From CAVOGJ01 sp963700865 (GTDB lineage: Bacteria; Planctomycetota; Planctomycetia; Pirellulales; Pirellulaceae): a DNA stretch of 64,000 nt. Under the pieces are notes generated by a model. It had not been told where the DNA came from, searched no databases, and saw only the letters and a list, made by a program, of their open reading frames with translations. Position numbers and translations under genes: made by a program. Shown in pieces: positions 25,607-36,671 of this stretch. The stretch spans positions 310,001 through 374,000 of the forward strand of contig CAVOZC010000002.1 of the NCBI GenBank assembly GCA_963700865.1. Reading direction: 5' to 3'. Position 1 is the stretch's first letter; every line of letters starts with the position of its first letter.

Positions 25607-26871
25607 ATGATTTCATTGTTGCGAGGTGGTCTCAGTTGCGTCATAGCGTTGGTTTTCGTCGGGGCCGTCACCTCGCCCGCCTGCTGTGAAGATTGGCCAG
25701 GCTGGCGCGGTCCCGACCGAACCGATGTGTCTCGCGAGACGGGTTTGCTTCCGGCCTGGCCGACTCAGGGCCCCCAATTGCTCTGGAGATTTGAGCAGGC
25801 GGGCACGGCTACGCGGGCTTTGCGGTCGTTCAGGATCGACTCTTCACGATGGGAACACGCGACGAGCAGACGATTTTGTTGGCGCTGGATGCGGCCACGG
25901 GAGCGGAATTGTGGGCGACGCCGATCAGCAAGGTCTTTCGCAATCGTTGGGGGGACGGACCTCGCGGTACACCGACCGTGGCAGGCAATCAAGTTTACGC
26001 GCTGACCGGCGAGGGTGATCTTGTCTGTTGTGAACGCGATACCGGCAAGGTCGTTTGGAGTCGCAACTTGACGGAACTTGGGGGAAAGGTGCCCCAATGG
26101 GGATATGCCGAATCCGTGTTGGTCGACGGCGATCGCGTCATTTGCACTCCTGGCGGTCCCGATGGGGCTTTGGCCGCGCTCGACCGTCACAGCGGCGAAC
26201 TTGTCTGGCAGGCGGTAGAAATGGACGATGCGGCCCATTATTCGTCTCCCATCAAGGTGGAGTTGGACGGAGAGACGCAGTATGTCCAGCTGACGAAGTC
26301 CAACGTCTTTGGTGTTCGCGCGGCCACCGGCAAGCTGCTGTGGCAGAGTGACTGGGACGGCCGAATCGCAGTGATTCCCACGCCCATTTATCGGGATGGA
26401 CACGTGTATGTCACCTCGGGTTACGGCGTCGGCTGTAAGCTCGTCTCGATGGCGGCAGACGAGGCGACCGACGTCTACGCGAATAAGGAGATGAAGAATC
26501 ATCACGGGGGCGTGTTACTTGTGGGAGACCATCTCTACGGCTATTCGGATGGCACGGGCTGGGTCTGTCAGGACTTTATGACGGGCGAACTGGTGTGGAA
26601 CGACAAGAACAGTCTCGGCAAGGGAGCGCTCACCTGTGCGGACGGCATGCTCTATTGTATCGACGAGGACGAGGGTCAAGTCGTCTTGATCGAAGCCTCG
26701 ACGGACGGTTTTAAGGAACATGGCCGGTTCACCCTCTCGCCCCAAACGAAACACCGTAAGCCGGCGGGCAAGATCTGGACCCATCCCGTCGTCTGCAACA
26801 AACGGCTCTATCTGCACGATCAGGAGCTGATTTATTGTTTCGATATTGCGGCGGCTGCGGCGTCGCCATGA
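25607..26871 (+). CDS. PQQ-like beta-propeller protein, interrupted by a 1-base frameshift
   Basis: About 421 residues after repair. ATG 25607 starts a signal peptide (MISLLRGGLSCVIALVFVGAVTSPACC) followed by the planctomycete opening EDWPGWRGPDRTDVS. At about 25801-25813 one base seems lost: frame 1 reads EQAGTATRALRS, while the frame of the rest reads GYAGFAVVQDRLFTMG. From 25849 the propeller blades are clear (LLALDAATGAELW, ERDTGKVVWSRNL, LDRHSGELVWQAV, AATGKLLWQSDWDG). These proteins are periplasmic and usually lack bound PQQ. The stop overlaps the anmK start (ATGA), so both are co-translated. Confidence 0.85.
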
Positions 26872-27951
26872 TGTCGGGTCCACGGTGGCAGTGGTCGGTG
26901 GGCCTGATGAGTGGCACTTCGGCCGACGGTGTGGATGCGGCGCTGGTTCGCACGGATGGCGAGTCGGAATTCGAGCGGCTGGACTTCCTGACGATTCCCT
27001 ATCCCGACGAGCTGCGGCAGCGGATCCTGGAGGTTGCCAGCCAGCCGACGCCCCTTGATGTGGCCCTGCAGCTGGAACAGGAAATCACCGCCTGGCACGC
27101 GACGGCGGTCGACGACATTACTGGTCCGCAATGAAGCGGTTCGTGCGCGGGTTACCTTGATCGGTCTGCACGGACACACGATTCGCCACGAGCCGGCACA
27201 AGGCTACACGTGGCAGATTGGCGATGCCGCGACTCTCGCCGAGCGATCGGGGCTGACCGTGGTTTCGGATTTTCGTCGCCGGGATGTCGCGGCGGGAGGG
27301 GAGGGGGCCCCGCTCGTCCCACTCTTCCACGCCATGTTGTTTGCAGACCATGAAAAGCCGCTGGCGGTGCTGAATCTGGGGGGCGTGGCCAACGTGACGT
27401 GGCTGGGCGAAGACGGCAGCATCGTGGCCGGCGACACGGGGCCGGGCTGTGGATTGCTCGACGCCTGGACGCGACAAGCCACCGGACAGGCTTTTGATCG
27501 GGACGGTGCCTTGGCGAACCGAGGTTCGATCGCCGCGGCGGCCGTGCAGTCCGCCCTGGAGAAGCCGTACTTCCAGAGAGACTTGCCCAAGTCCGCCGAT
27601 CGATTCGAATTCGTGGAACTGCTCCCGAATGGGCTCTCGGCCGAGGATGGTGCCGCCACACTCTGCGCGATTACCGCCGCAGCGGTCTCGCGGGCGATGG
27701 CACCATTGGGGCGGCCTCGCACCTTGTGGCTTACGGGAGGCGGTGCCCGACATCCGCGGATGCGGCAGCTGCTGGAAGAACGATTCCCGCGCGTGGCGGG
27801 CGTTGAGGATTGTGGTCTACACGGGGACTCGCTGGAGGCAGAGTGCTTCGCCTGGTTGGCTGTCCGCCGCCTGAGAGGACTCGTCACGACCCTGCCATCG
27901 ACCACCGGTTGTCGCCAGGCGACGTGCGGCGGCGTGCTGACGCACCCGTAA
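26868..27951 (+). CDS. anmK: Anhydro-N-acetylmuramic acid kinase, interrupted by a 1-base frameshift
   Basis: About 361 residues after repair, near the usual 370. The enzyme phosphorylates and opens 1,6-anhydro-MurNAc in peptidoglycan recycling. N-terminal GLMSGTSADGVDAALV is the family signature; later LIGLHGHT, LNLGGVANVTWL, DTGPGCGLLD and LTGGGARHPRMRQLL complete the sugar kinase fold. One extra base near 27117 (GACGACATTACTGGTC) breaks the frame: without the A it reads DDLLVRNEAVRARVTLIG. The gene overlaps the PQQ gene by four bases. Peptidoglycan recycling fits the current view that planctomycetes do have a peptidoglycan wall. Confidence 0.88.
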
Positions 27952-28053
27952 CAGCCGTCGCCAACGCTGCTTGTCGTTCGCAAGGCCGTCCGTCACAATC
28001 GGCTCGCTGACGGATCAATGCTTTGGACAAGACAAGGTACTGGCGGGGATGAC

Positions 28054-31000
28054 ATGACAAATCTTCCGAACGAGCCTGGTTCCTCGCCCTTCGGCCCGCA
28101 AGCCGCCGCATCGGGGGGCAACGAGGCGAGTGCGGCACCCGACTTTGCCTTGCCACCGCATCCGACGCGTCGAGGCTGTCTCACCGCATGCGCCGTGGTG
28201 CTGGGGCTGGCCGCCACGTTCTTGGTGTTCCTGGCGCTGATTGCCTTGAGATTGAGTGACCGGGACGGTCTGGAAGTCAATGACCAGCAGGCAATGGTTG
28301 CCATGGATCACGAGCAGCGATCGGCGGAAATTGCCGCTGCGTTTCGCACACCCCGTGTCGATGTCGACAATAACGAGTTGGTGCGGATTGGCGACACCAT
28401 CAACCGTATCTTTCAAGCCCGTCTTGCGGAGGATCAGCGAGAGGTATTCCGATACCTCGATCCGCAGGGCTTTATCGCTCAGATGGAACGTTCGGGAGAA
28501 GTCCCGTCTCTGACCTGGTTGGATCGCTTAGCGATGGCGCGCGACATTGGATCGCTTACCGATGGCCCGTTGCCCTTCGAGCGATTCCATATCGTCTCGG
28601 TGCGGCGGATCAGCGACCTGGAAGTCATCGTCTATCTGCACGCGTGGGATGAGGACGATGTGTCGAGTAACCACGAGCAGCGTTATTGGATGGTGCGGCG
28701 GCCCGAGGGTTGGAAGCTCGCCGACTGGGAAATCCTGGTGGACGGCATGACCGCGGCGACCGAGTACGCCATTTTATGCGAGCACCAGGGGGACGCGGGG
28801 ATTCAGGCGTATTACGACGCATATGAGCAGCTTGCTGATTTTTATGCCAGCTATAGCGAAGGGAATTGGTCCGCCGCCGAAAAAGTACTCGACCGCGTCG
28901 AGAAATACACGATCCATCCGAAGCTTGCCGATCAATTGCGTTTGCGCCTGGCGTTTTGCTGGTACGAATTGGGTCGCTGGGACAACATGCAGCGCGATTT
29001 GCTCGCGATCGAACATCCGGAGCGAGTGTGGGGTGCGGATTTCGGCTTCATGCGGTGGCATGAGCACCAACGCGCGTATCCCGAGGCGGTGGAGTTTGCG
29101 GACCGTGTTCTTGCGCACATGGGTGCCAGCCCCGAAGCGTACCAGGTGAAAGCCGACGGTTGTCAGGCGCTCGGGCGGTACGACGAGGCCTTCGATAGTC
29201 TTTGCGATTTCATGACCTGCCTGCCTGAGGTGGCGCGACCCATTCGTCGCTTGTGCGAGTTGGCGGAGCACGTTGATTTGGAAATGGCGGCGCAGGCCCT
29301 CGTTCGCCTGCCCGACGCCGGCCAACTGGCCCAAGATCTGGCCGAGTTTCCACATGCCTGGAACCATACCCGCCCCGTCGATCTGGCCGAGCGCAGTCCT
29401 GGCCCTGGCGAACCTGGGGCCGGAGCAAGCCGAGTACCTGGCCGCCATTCGCTTGGAGATGGGCTTCGAATGCGAAGCTGCCCTGGCGGCGCTCGCAAAT
29501 CTGGAGCAGCGCACCAGGGACGGGGAACTCGCCCGCAAGTGCGCGGAGCGACGCTTGGACCTGCTGTGTCGCCTGCAACGTCCGTTAGAGGCCTACCAAA
29601 CGTCCCGATCGCCCGCAGAGGCGTTTGATCGAATTACGACCCTCTTTGACGAAGACGAGCTTGATTTGACGTCGGCGCAGATACTCGATCTAGTCCGTTT
29701 GCACGAACAATACGCCCCGGACGAAAAGTGGCTTCCCTATTATCGGGCGATTGCTTATCGCAAGCTTGGCCAGCCGGAAAAGGCGCTGGCGGAATTTCGC
29801 CGTGGTCAAGACGCCTTTGCTGATGACGAGGAAACGCTGGCGACCTATGATTTTTTCGTGGTAAATATGCTCGCGGGACAGGGAGAGTATCGCGCGGCGT
29901 ATGATGCGGCTTGCGACAAGGAACGTGCCTTTGCGAGACTGGCCAGTCGCAGCCGTGACGAAGACAACGGGCCGGCGCTCCGCACGCTGCTCGCTGCCCA
30001 TCGAGAACAGGCACAAGATCATGGCTGGCTGGTCGTTTACGAAGCCGCCGCCCTGAGGTTGGAGGGGAAATGCGAGGAGGCTCTTCAGCTAATCCGTGAG
30101 TCGTCCTTCGATGAACACGAGTCCCCCGCGGAAGCGGAAGCCGCCATCGAGAAATACAAATGCTGGTTGCGGCAAGGCACCTGGCAGGAGGCCTTGCGGC
30201 AGGATCCGGATCCGGAGAGGCTGATCGAGGAATTGGAGTCCATCCTGCGGGAATCGGGTCAATTCGACCGCCTGGGGGCGTTGGCCAGCGCGGCTGAGAC
30301 CGCGGATGTCCATCCGCTCGTACCCTTTTCCATACGCATGCGTGAAGCCGTTGCCACCTCCGCGGATGCCCGCGTAATCCGTCTCGCCACATCGTTGCCG
30401 GCCTCGGAATGGGAGCAGCTGGATGCCGACGACCGCCACGAATGGCAAATGGCGACCTTGGTCGCCCTGCTGCGGTCCGCGCGGGGCGATCGCCCGTTCC
30501 GGGAACAGCCCGAACCGCCAGCAACCTTCGACGGGGTGACGGCGCGGCCATTGCCTTCGGAACAGGTGGGCCTCTACGTGGAACAGGTCGCGAAGATCTA
30601 TCCCGTCGCGCAATTGCTGCCAGTGATTGTCGAAAATGATGTTGCCGCGGTGGCCGCACGACTTGCCTCCGCCCCCCCGGATCAAGGACTTGTGGATCAA
30701 TTGGCCGAATATGACGTGGCGCGGCCTTTTTTTGAGGAGGAAGCATTCGCGCAGTTACGTCGCGCCTATCCAAGCGAGTACGATCGGCACCCCACGCCCT
30801 GTTGCATCTACATGTTGTATGCGCGGCCAGTGGAGCTTGATCTCGACAGGCTCGACACCGTGCTGCAGGCTTGCACCGGCGAGTCCGCACGCTTCGGCCC
30901 ACTTGCAGGGCTTAGCCCGGTCAACGTGGGCACCGCTGTCTTAGCTGAAGCGGGTGATGTCCGCCTCGTATTGTCGCAGTTGGCGGCACCTGCGGACTAT

Positions 31001-31534
31001 CAGAATGAAGCGGTAGACGAAACGATTCGCCTGTGCCTTGATCAGCACCAACACACCGTCGCCATTACCGCCTTGCGACCGATTCGCAGGGAAAGGGCCT
31101 TTGCCATCATGTGGGCGATCGCCAAGGAGTTATTGAATGACGACTGCGTTGGCATCTTCTGTCCTGATCGTTCGGTCTTTCTTGATCAGCCGGCGAGCGA
31201 TCTGGCACGAGTCGCGGCGACCGACATGCGCACTCTCTGGACGGTGGGAGAATATTGCTGGCTGAACATGACCGACGCCCCAGCAATGTCCCCTGGCTTT
31301 TCGCCCCAGCATGCGCGGACGTTGTCGGCCATGGAAGCATTCGACCCCACGGCAGCGACGCCCGCTCGCATCCGGGTCGACAGCCGAGTCGGCCCGAGCG
31401 TGGTCTCGCATTGGTTGCGGGTGCTGGCTGTGGAGGACGGTGAGGCCTTGGCGATCCTGGAAGCGACCGATCCGGTACAAGCTTGGCCGGGACCCTTCCG
31501 GGTGAGTTTGCCCATCATTCAGGATTGGGAATAA
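28054..31534 (+). CDS. Very large TPR-like membrane protein, interrupted by a 1-base frameshift
   Basis: About 1,160 residues after repair. ATG 28054 (MTNLPNEPG) is preferred over 28018 because GGGG precedes it. One transmembrane helix lies near residues 48-70 (CLTACAVVLGLAATFLVFLALIAL). The rest is mostly helical hairpins of TPR type (YEQLADFYASYSEGNWSAAE, LRLAFCWYELGRWDNMQRD, AYRKLGQPEKALAEFRRGQ, EAAALRLEGKCEEALQLI). At about 29392 one extra base (GAGCGCAGTC) breaks the frame; removing C gives AE-AVLALANLGPEQAEYLA. The C-terminal 400 residues contain no recognised domain. A scaffold role at the inner membrane is possible. Confidence 0.75.
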
Positions 31535-31641
31535 CGCGACCGCCGGCGGGAACGAGATGCCGGGGGGGCCGGCCGTTCGTCATCCAGCGCCGCCAACCAT
31601 CGCGATCGATCGGTGCCTCCCTACGCTGCGGTTAGGGAGGG

Positions 31642-32369
31642 CTATTCGGATGGCTCCTCATGTGGGCCGATCCGCCTCAGGCGGACGTTCTTGAATTGAA
31701 CCTTCATCGGCGGTCCGGCATGCATTTGTAAGGCGAGCCGGCCCGACAGTGCCTGGTGCCGCGGATCGCGATCGGTGACGTCCACGGTCATATGCCCGTT
31801 CAGAAAGTGCTGGATGTGATTGCCGACCGCCAGGATGCGATAGTCGTTCCAGTCGGTCGGACGCAACGCCGCGAGGATGATTGCCTCAGGCGTCGTTTCC
31901 CCCACAACCCGGGGCGGCTGGTCCGACGGGAGTTCCACCTTCTGCCCACGTGTGGCCAGGATGCCTCGCCCCTGCTCATCATAGAGAATTCCCGTGTATT
32001 TATTCTCCGCGTCGTAGTCGGCCTGGTAACCGGCCATGACATGCCTGGCGACTTCTCGGCTGCGATACTGAATACCGCTGTTGCCGCCCTCGATGCGGAT
32101 CTTCAGTCGCAACTCGAAATCACGAACCTGATCATTTCCTGACTCGCCGCGCCAAACGAGGAACGTGTTGGCGGTCAGAGGATGTTCCTTGGTGGACTGA
32201 CCGGTGATGGCCCCATCCGCCACCGTCCAATAGCCCTGCTCGCCCTCCCAGCCGGCGAGGGTCCTGCCGTCAAAAATCGCAACGAAACCTGGTTCGTCGG
32301 CCTGGCAGGTCCCATCGTAGCCACCACCATGGAAATCAGCAGGCAAGCCGACCCGGAATACAATCGCAT
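31642..32369 (-). CDS. Exported 3-keto-disaccharide hydrolase domain protein (DUF1080), frameshifted
   Basis: About 242 residues after repair. ATG 32369 has GAAAGAGG upstream and a leader MRLYSGSACLLISMVVATM. The main domain starts at QADEPGFVAIFDGRTLAGWEG and runs to KVQFKNVRLRRIGPH, the concanavalin-like DUF1080 fold (WTVADGAITGQ, IRIEGGNSGIQYRSREV, NDYRILAVGNHIQHFLNG). The leader and the domain lie in different frames; one base appears to be missing at about 32290-32320. A much longer frame running up to 33156 on this strand is not protein-like before this point. Family members act on glycosides and are abundant in planctomycetes. Confidence 0.8.
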
Positions 32370-32656
32370 GGGGACCTCTTTCAATGCTAACATGGCGTCG
32401 TACGCAGGACGGGACATGATAACCGAGCCGCCCTGAGCGAAGGAATCCCGCCGGCCAAGACAAGTCCGGACGCGATTGGCCGCGGAGCCGCTGCCAACCA
32501 CCGCAGCCGATGGCTTGCTGAAAGTGGACACCAGGTACCCTCCCGGATGAGCCAGAAAACACCTCCCTCTGAGAGCGTCCCGCGGGTGATCCGCCTGGTG
32601 GGGATCCGTCGCCTGCTGCGGATCCGCCATCGTCTTCGGGCATCTCGCTGGCGGAG

Positions 32657-32941
32657 ATGCTACCGCCCCGGTTCTTGTCCGCTTGGCCCCAGCCGTTAAC
32701 CGTGGTCCCCGCCGCCGAGCCGCCATCTGCCTTGCGGACGGGGCCTGCCCGCGGCGTGAACCCCATCGCGCCGATTGTGAATGCCACCACGGTGAGCGTT
32801 GTCATCCATGGCAAGGTATATGAACTGCGAAAGCTGCCACCCGAGGTATTGCAGCGACGCAGGCGGCTGAGGAATGCGGTGTTTTTTGTCTCGGGCGCCT
32901 GCTTGCTGGCGATTGCCGCTGCATTGCTGATGCGGCGCTGA
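32657..32941 (+). CDS. Small membrane protein, unknown function
   Basis: 94 residues at most, in an otherwise empty 819-base gap (32370-33188). A transmembrane helix is near the end (NAVFFVSGACLLAIAAALLM) after an Arg-rich stretch (LQRRRRLRN), consistent with positive-inside topology. The first 45 residues are low complexity, so the real start may be later (for example GTG before VVIHGKVYELRKLPPE). No homologue recognised. Confidence 0.4.
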   Translation: MLPPRFLSAWPQPLTVVPAAEPPSALRTGPARGVNPIAPIVNATTVSVVIHGKVYELRKLPPEVLQRRRRLRNAVFFVSGACLLAIAAALLMRR

Positions 32942-33188
32942 TTTCTGGCGAACTCGTCGTCAAGACCGGCTGAGCAGCGGTACACCCTCCCACGCCAGCA
33001 GCGACAGCCCTGGTGGCGGATGCCGCGCCGTGCTCTCGTGAGAAACTGTATCGATTGGTCGGGTCGTGACGGCTGTGTCGTTGAAAGTGAACTTAACGGA
33101 TTTCTTGATCCGACTTCAAAGGAGGATGCAGCCGATTGCATCGATCTCATGCACATGCAAACAAGAGGATGTTAAAGGTTTGGTCATC

Positions 33189-34181
33189 ATGAAATCCACG
33201 GGAAAACCATTCGTGCTGCTATTGGTAGCGTTCACCCTCGTTGGTTCTCTGCGGGGCGACGAGCCATCCCGGCTCCCCACGCGGCCCGTTGCGGATGCCT
33301 CGTCGTCCGCGCCAACCGCCGGCGTCCTGATGCAGGTGCGGGACGCGGAGATTGAGATGCGGCTGGTCGATCCGACCACAAAGTTCACGTTGCAGCCTCC
33401 TCAACGGTCCGTGCGTCTTGTGCAGGCTGACGATGATCTGAGTGATTTGCTCGACAACCTGGACCCGATACAAAATGACAGGCCGACGAACGGCGATGAC
33501 GGACTGCTCGACGAAGCCCGTGACCTGCTGAAAGACGAAGCTCCGCCAGCGCGGCTCTTCCCCATGGGCGAGGAGCGAGGTCGGGAGCCGTCGGACGCGA
33601 TGCGCGAACTGCTCAAACAGGAACTGGACAAGTTGCTGCCAGCGGACCGAGCCGCCAGGGATGATGAAGCGGATGCAAAAAATGCCGAGCCCTTACCGTC
33701 AGGAACCGAGGAAGTACGCGTCGACGATCTGGTAGACCCTGTACCGCAACCGATTTACCGGCGGACCACACCGCGCCCCAATCAGCCGTACACGCTGGCA
33801 GGCATCCTCGCCGACGATGATCGTGTCGATCCCAACCGTGAGGCCGAATTTTGCCAACGGATGTGGGAATGTGCGGGTGGAAAATGCCAACGACCCATCA
33901 ATCGTTGGAAACGCGATTGGCGGCGTGATCGAGACGTGATTTGGCGTGGCAACTGTGGTCCCAGGTTGTTGAACCCACTGACGATGCTCTCGCTGCCATT
34001 GCTAGGGTGCCGTTCGTGCGAGGCGACCTGCACAACGACCGACTGGGAACAAGGGGCGATGCCGATGTCCAATTCCGCATGGACGGAAGGCGAACCGACG
34101 CTGCTGCGGTCGATGCAACGCGCCGATCGCTCGGAACAATTATGGGTGCCGGCCGAGTCAAGCCCCACGCTTGCTCAGTAA
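33189..34181 (+). CDS. Exported protein of unknown function with Cys-rich C-terminus
   Basis: 330 residues from ATG 33189 with AAAGG upstream; the frame is open further but without a start site. A signal peptide (MKSTGKPFVLLLVAFTLVGSLRG) leads to GDEPSRLPT. The middle is acidic (DDDLSDLLDNLD, DDGLLDEARDLLKDEA). The C-terminus has basic and Cys-rich parts (CQRMWECAGGKCQRP, WKRDWRRDRDVIWRGNCG, GCRSCEATC). The next gene begins similarly (signal peptide then GDEPS), so the two may be distant paralogues or partners. Confidence 0.6.
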   Translation: MKSTGKPFVLLLVAFTLVGSLRGDEPSRLPTRPVADASSSAPTAGVLMQVRDAEIEMRLVDPTTKFTLQPPQRSVRLVQADDDLSDLLDNLDPIQNDRPTNGDDGLLDEARDLLKDEAPPARLFPMGEERGREPSDAMRELLKQELDKLLPADRAARDDEADAKNAEPLPSGTEEVRVDDLVDPVPQPIYRRTTPRPNQPYTLAGILADDDRVDPNREAEFCQRMWECAGGKCQRPINRWKRDWRRDRDVIWRGNCGPRLLNPLTMLSLPLLGCRSCEATCTTTDWEQGAMPMSNSAWTEGEPTLLRSMQRADRSEQLWVPAESSPTLAQ

Positions 34182-34311
34182 GCGGATGGCTGCCGAAGCG
34201 TAATTACCACGATCCTTTCACTGCGGATCGTCAGGCAATCTCTCGTCGCGAGACGCGTCTGGCGATGCTCTTCACAATCACTGATCAACGGCTTCACGCG
34301 AAAGAGTCCCC

Positions 34312-35102
34312 ATGGTATTCGCCATCGATCTGATACTGCGACGCGTCATGCCGCTATCGTTGCTGATGGCAGCCGTTTTGTGCGTGACTCAAGCGGAAGG
34401 CGGTGACGAGCCGAGCCATCGGGACTTGACCCGCAACCCGCGCGTCTCGGCGTTTGAGCAATTCCAACAGTTTCCCGGTATTTCCACCGTTCTGCCCGCA
34501 GGCGGTGATGACGAAGCCAATATGGTTCGTTTGCCGCGCCTCGGCCATGACCGTGTGACCCGTATCTCGGCCGCGACCCCGCGGTCAAACAGCTCACCAG
34601 TACGATTCGTGGGAGCGGAAGAGCCTGTGGCCGCGGCGATCGCCACCGGAGAAATGCCGCCAGGGATCGAAGAGTCCCACCGGTCCGACCGCACAATGCC
34701 ACCCTCCCTGATCTCGTTGCCCGCAGCGAACCGTGCCGACGCTACAAAGATCGTTCCACAACAACGAACGATTCGGTGAGAGGCAGCGTCCGCGTCGCTG
34801 TGCATGCAGCCAGACAAGTGAGCATCGAATTCGACCAAGGGGAAAGCACCCCCGATCACGACGCCATCTCGGCTCGAACCGCGCGTCACCCGTTGGTCGA
34901 AGTTACCGCAACAAGTGACGCCAGCTTGGATGCATCTGCTCAGGCACCGCGCTCCCTTGCGGCTGATATTCCCGCCAGCCGTACCTGGGAGACGCGGTTC
35001 CAAGAGCAGCGGATGGTAACGCCGGCCACGCCCGTCCGGGCCGGTCAAGTTCGCTGGGAGTCTTCCGCCGCCGTGCCGCCCGTACTGGCGCGAACTGGAT
35101 GA
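34312..35102 (+). CDS. Exported protein of unknown function, possibly split by a frameshift
   Basis: The first frame (34312-34779) starts at ATG with GAAAGAG upstream and a signal peptide (MPLSLLMAAVLCVTQAEG), then GDEPSHRDL. It stops at 34779. A second frame (34776-35102) continues at once with GTG overlapping the stop (GTGA). Either these are two coupled small proteins or one protein broken by a one-base indel near 34740-34776; in view of the other frameshifts nearby I favour the second. No domain recognised in either part. Confidence 0.45.
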
Positions 35103-35480
35103 AGTCGTCATGACGGCCGAAGATCGAATCATTCGCCGAGAGTGCCGGCCGATGACTCGCCCGGGTGGGAGCGCGCTATTTCGCACACTTCGCCGTCGTC
35201 GGACGGATCACCGGGGGCGTTACGAACCATTTAGGTTGCGATGTGTTTCCTGGGCCCCCGCAGTTGCGGAACGTGAAACGGCGACGATCTTCCAACCGAC
35301 GCTCGCCGAACGACATGCAAAGAAGGTCAATGTCTGGTATCACTGAGCACTGCGGAAAGATGGGCCGGGGATTGTCCCCTCAGGGGTGGCTCGACATACT
35401 GAGGGACGGCACCGACGGCCGCCTTTTCATGGCCGCTGGGCGTTGTTCCTGGTCATTTCCTTCAGGAGGAATTACGGCTT
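35103..35480. other. Gene-free region upstream of the desaturase
   Basis: 378 bases. Short ORFs cross it but lack ribosome sites and protein-like composition. It probably holds the desaturase promoter; no repeat or hairpin stands out. Confidence 0.4.
35464..35470 (+). promoter_or_regulatory. Strong ribosome binding site of the desaturase gene
   Basis: AGGAGGA, 10 bases before ATG 35481. Confidence 0.75.
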
Positions 35481-36503
35481 ATGCACGACCCTGAAACGAC
35501 TCGTACCGCCGCACCATTGGTTCCGTATGATCCGACTGACACCGAGACGCCATTTTCCTGGCCCGCGTTGGCGTGGATGCTCCTGGCCTATGGCATTACC
35601 CTGACCCTGGCGATTCCCACCGCAAGCCGGCAGGCGATTGTGTTTGCGATCGTGCTGCATGTTCTCTTTGGCGGCGGTATCACGCTGGGCGTCCACCGCT
35701 TCTTCAGCCACGCCACGTTTCGTGCTCCGCGGTGGTTGGAGATCCTGTTGGCTCTGGGTTACACCTTGTCGTTCGACCGATGTGGGCAAGGCTTGATCTC
35801 GTGGGTGGCGGCACATAAGTTCCATCATGCCCATAGCGATCGCGAATTGGATCCTCATTCGCCGCGAGACGGTTTCTGGCATTCCTTCTGCGGACATCAT
35901 CTTTTTCGACGTCGTGATATCTGGGAATTCGAACGCTACAAAAAATTTTGTCCTGAACTGGTGGCGGATCCGTGGCTCGTCTGGTTCGACAAACCGGTGA
36001 CGGTGTGGTCGCTGCAAGCGGTGTATGCCTGCCTTGTTTATCTGTGGGGCGGTCTACGAGGCCCGACGGCTACGTTCGATCCATCCATGGCATTATCGTT
36101 CCTGGTGTGGGGTATTTTCGTCCGCTGGACGTTCACGCAGACGCTGCACAGTTTTGTCGATACCTTCAATCACGGCATTCCACCCTTCCATTGGTTGCGA
36201 GATACGTACGGCACGAATACCGATAGTAAGAACAATATGGCATTGTGGCTGCTGCAGCTTGGCAACGAGACATGGCACAATGTGCATCATGCCTATCCCA
36301 AGGCGGCGAACAACGGGGCCAGCTGGTATCGCTGGGACATGGACTCGTTGATCATGAAGGGGCTTGAATCCCTGGGCATCATCTCGGGTTGTACCTGGAT
36401 CAGTGAAGAAGATCTGCGCGACGTCGTCGGCGGACCGAAGAGAAGCAAGCCGCCGCCGCGGATGATGCCGAGAGGATCGTCGACGAAGCGCCTCGGCCGG
36501 TGA
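35481..36503 (+). CDS. Acyl-CoA/acyl-lipid delta-9 type fatty-acid desaturase
   Basis: 340 residues, typical of membrane di-iron desaturases. The three histidine boxes are intact: HRFFSH, HKFHHAHS and WHNVHHAYP. Four hydrophobic segments flank them (WMLLAYGITLTLAIPTA, AIVFAIVLHVLFGGGITLG, WSLQAVYACLVYLWG, MALSFLVWGIFVRW). It would introduce a cis double bond into saturated acyl chains to tune membrane fluidity. It stands as a single gene. Confidence 0.88.
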   Translation: MHDPETTRTAAPLVPYDPTDTETPFSWPALAWMLLAYGITLTLAIPTASRQAIVFAIVLHVLFGGGITLGVHRFFSHATFRAPRWLEILLALGYTLSFDRCGQGLISWVAAHKFHHAHSDRELDPHSPRDGFWHSFCGHHLFRRRDIWEFERYKKFCPELVADPWLVWFDKPVTVWSLQAVYACLVYLWGGLRGPTATFDPSMALSFLVWGIFVRWTFTQTLHSFVDTFNHGIPPFHWLRDTYGTNTDSKNNMALWLLQLGNETWHNVHHAYPKAANNGASWYRWDMDSLIMKGLESLGIISGCTWISEEDLRDVVGGPKRSKPPPRMMPRGSSTKRLGR

Positions 36504-36671
36504 GTCGGCGGCCCGCCTTCCGCACCGCGCGGCCGACCGAACCAGTCTGATGGCGGAATCGTCCGCCAGGCGAACCGACAGGGCCATGCCGTGGCCACCG
36601 AGAATGGCTGGTGGGTAACGGTTTGAGGGCCCCGGCGAGCGGCGTCAATCGTCTTGGGCCGGAGCGTCGAG

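Noticed and set aside
32370..33156. N-terminal extension of the DUF1080 frame to a 504-residue ORF
   Set aside because: Unlike protein in composition, and a ribosome site plus signal peptide at 32369 mark the true start in another frame.
34389..35186. 265-residue minus-strand ORF
   Set aside because: The plus strand carries a signal peptide with ribosome site; the minus frame has no motif.
35103..35480. Short ORFs 35110-35346 and 35165-35494
   Set aside because: No ribosome site, no signal or motif, Arg-rich shadow-like composition.
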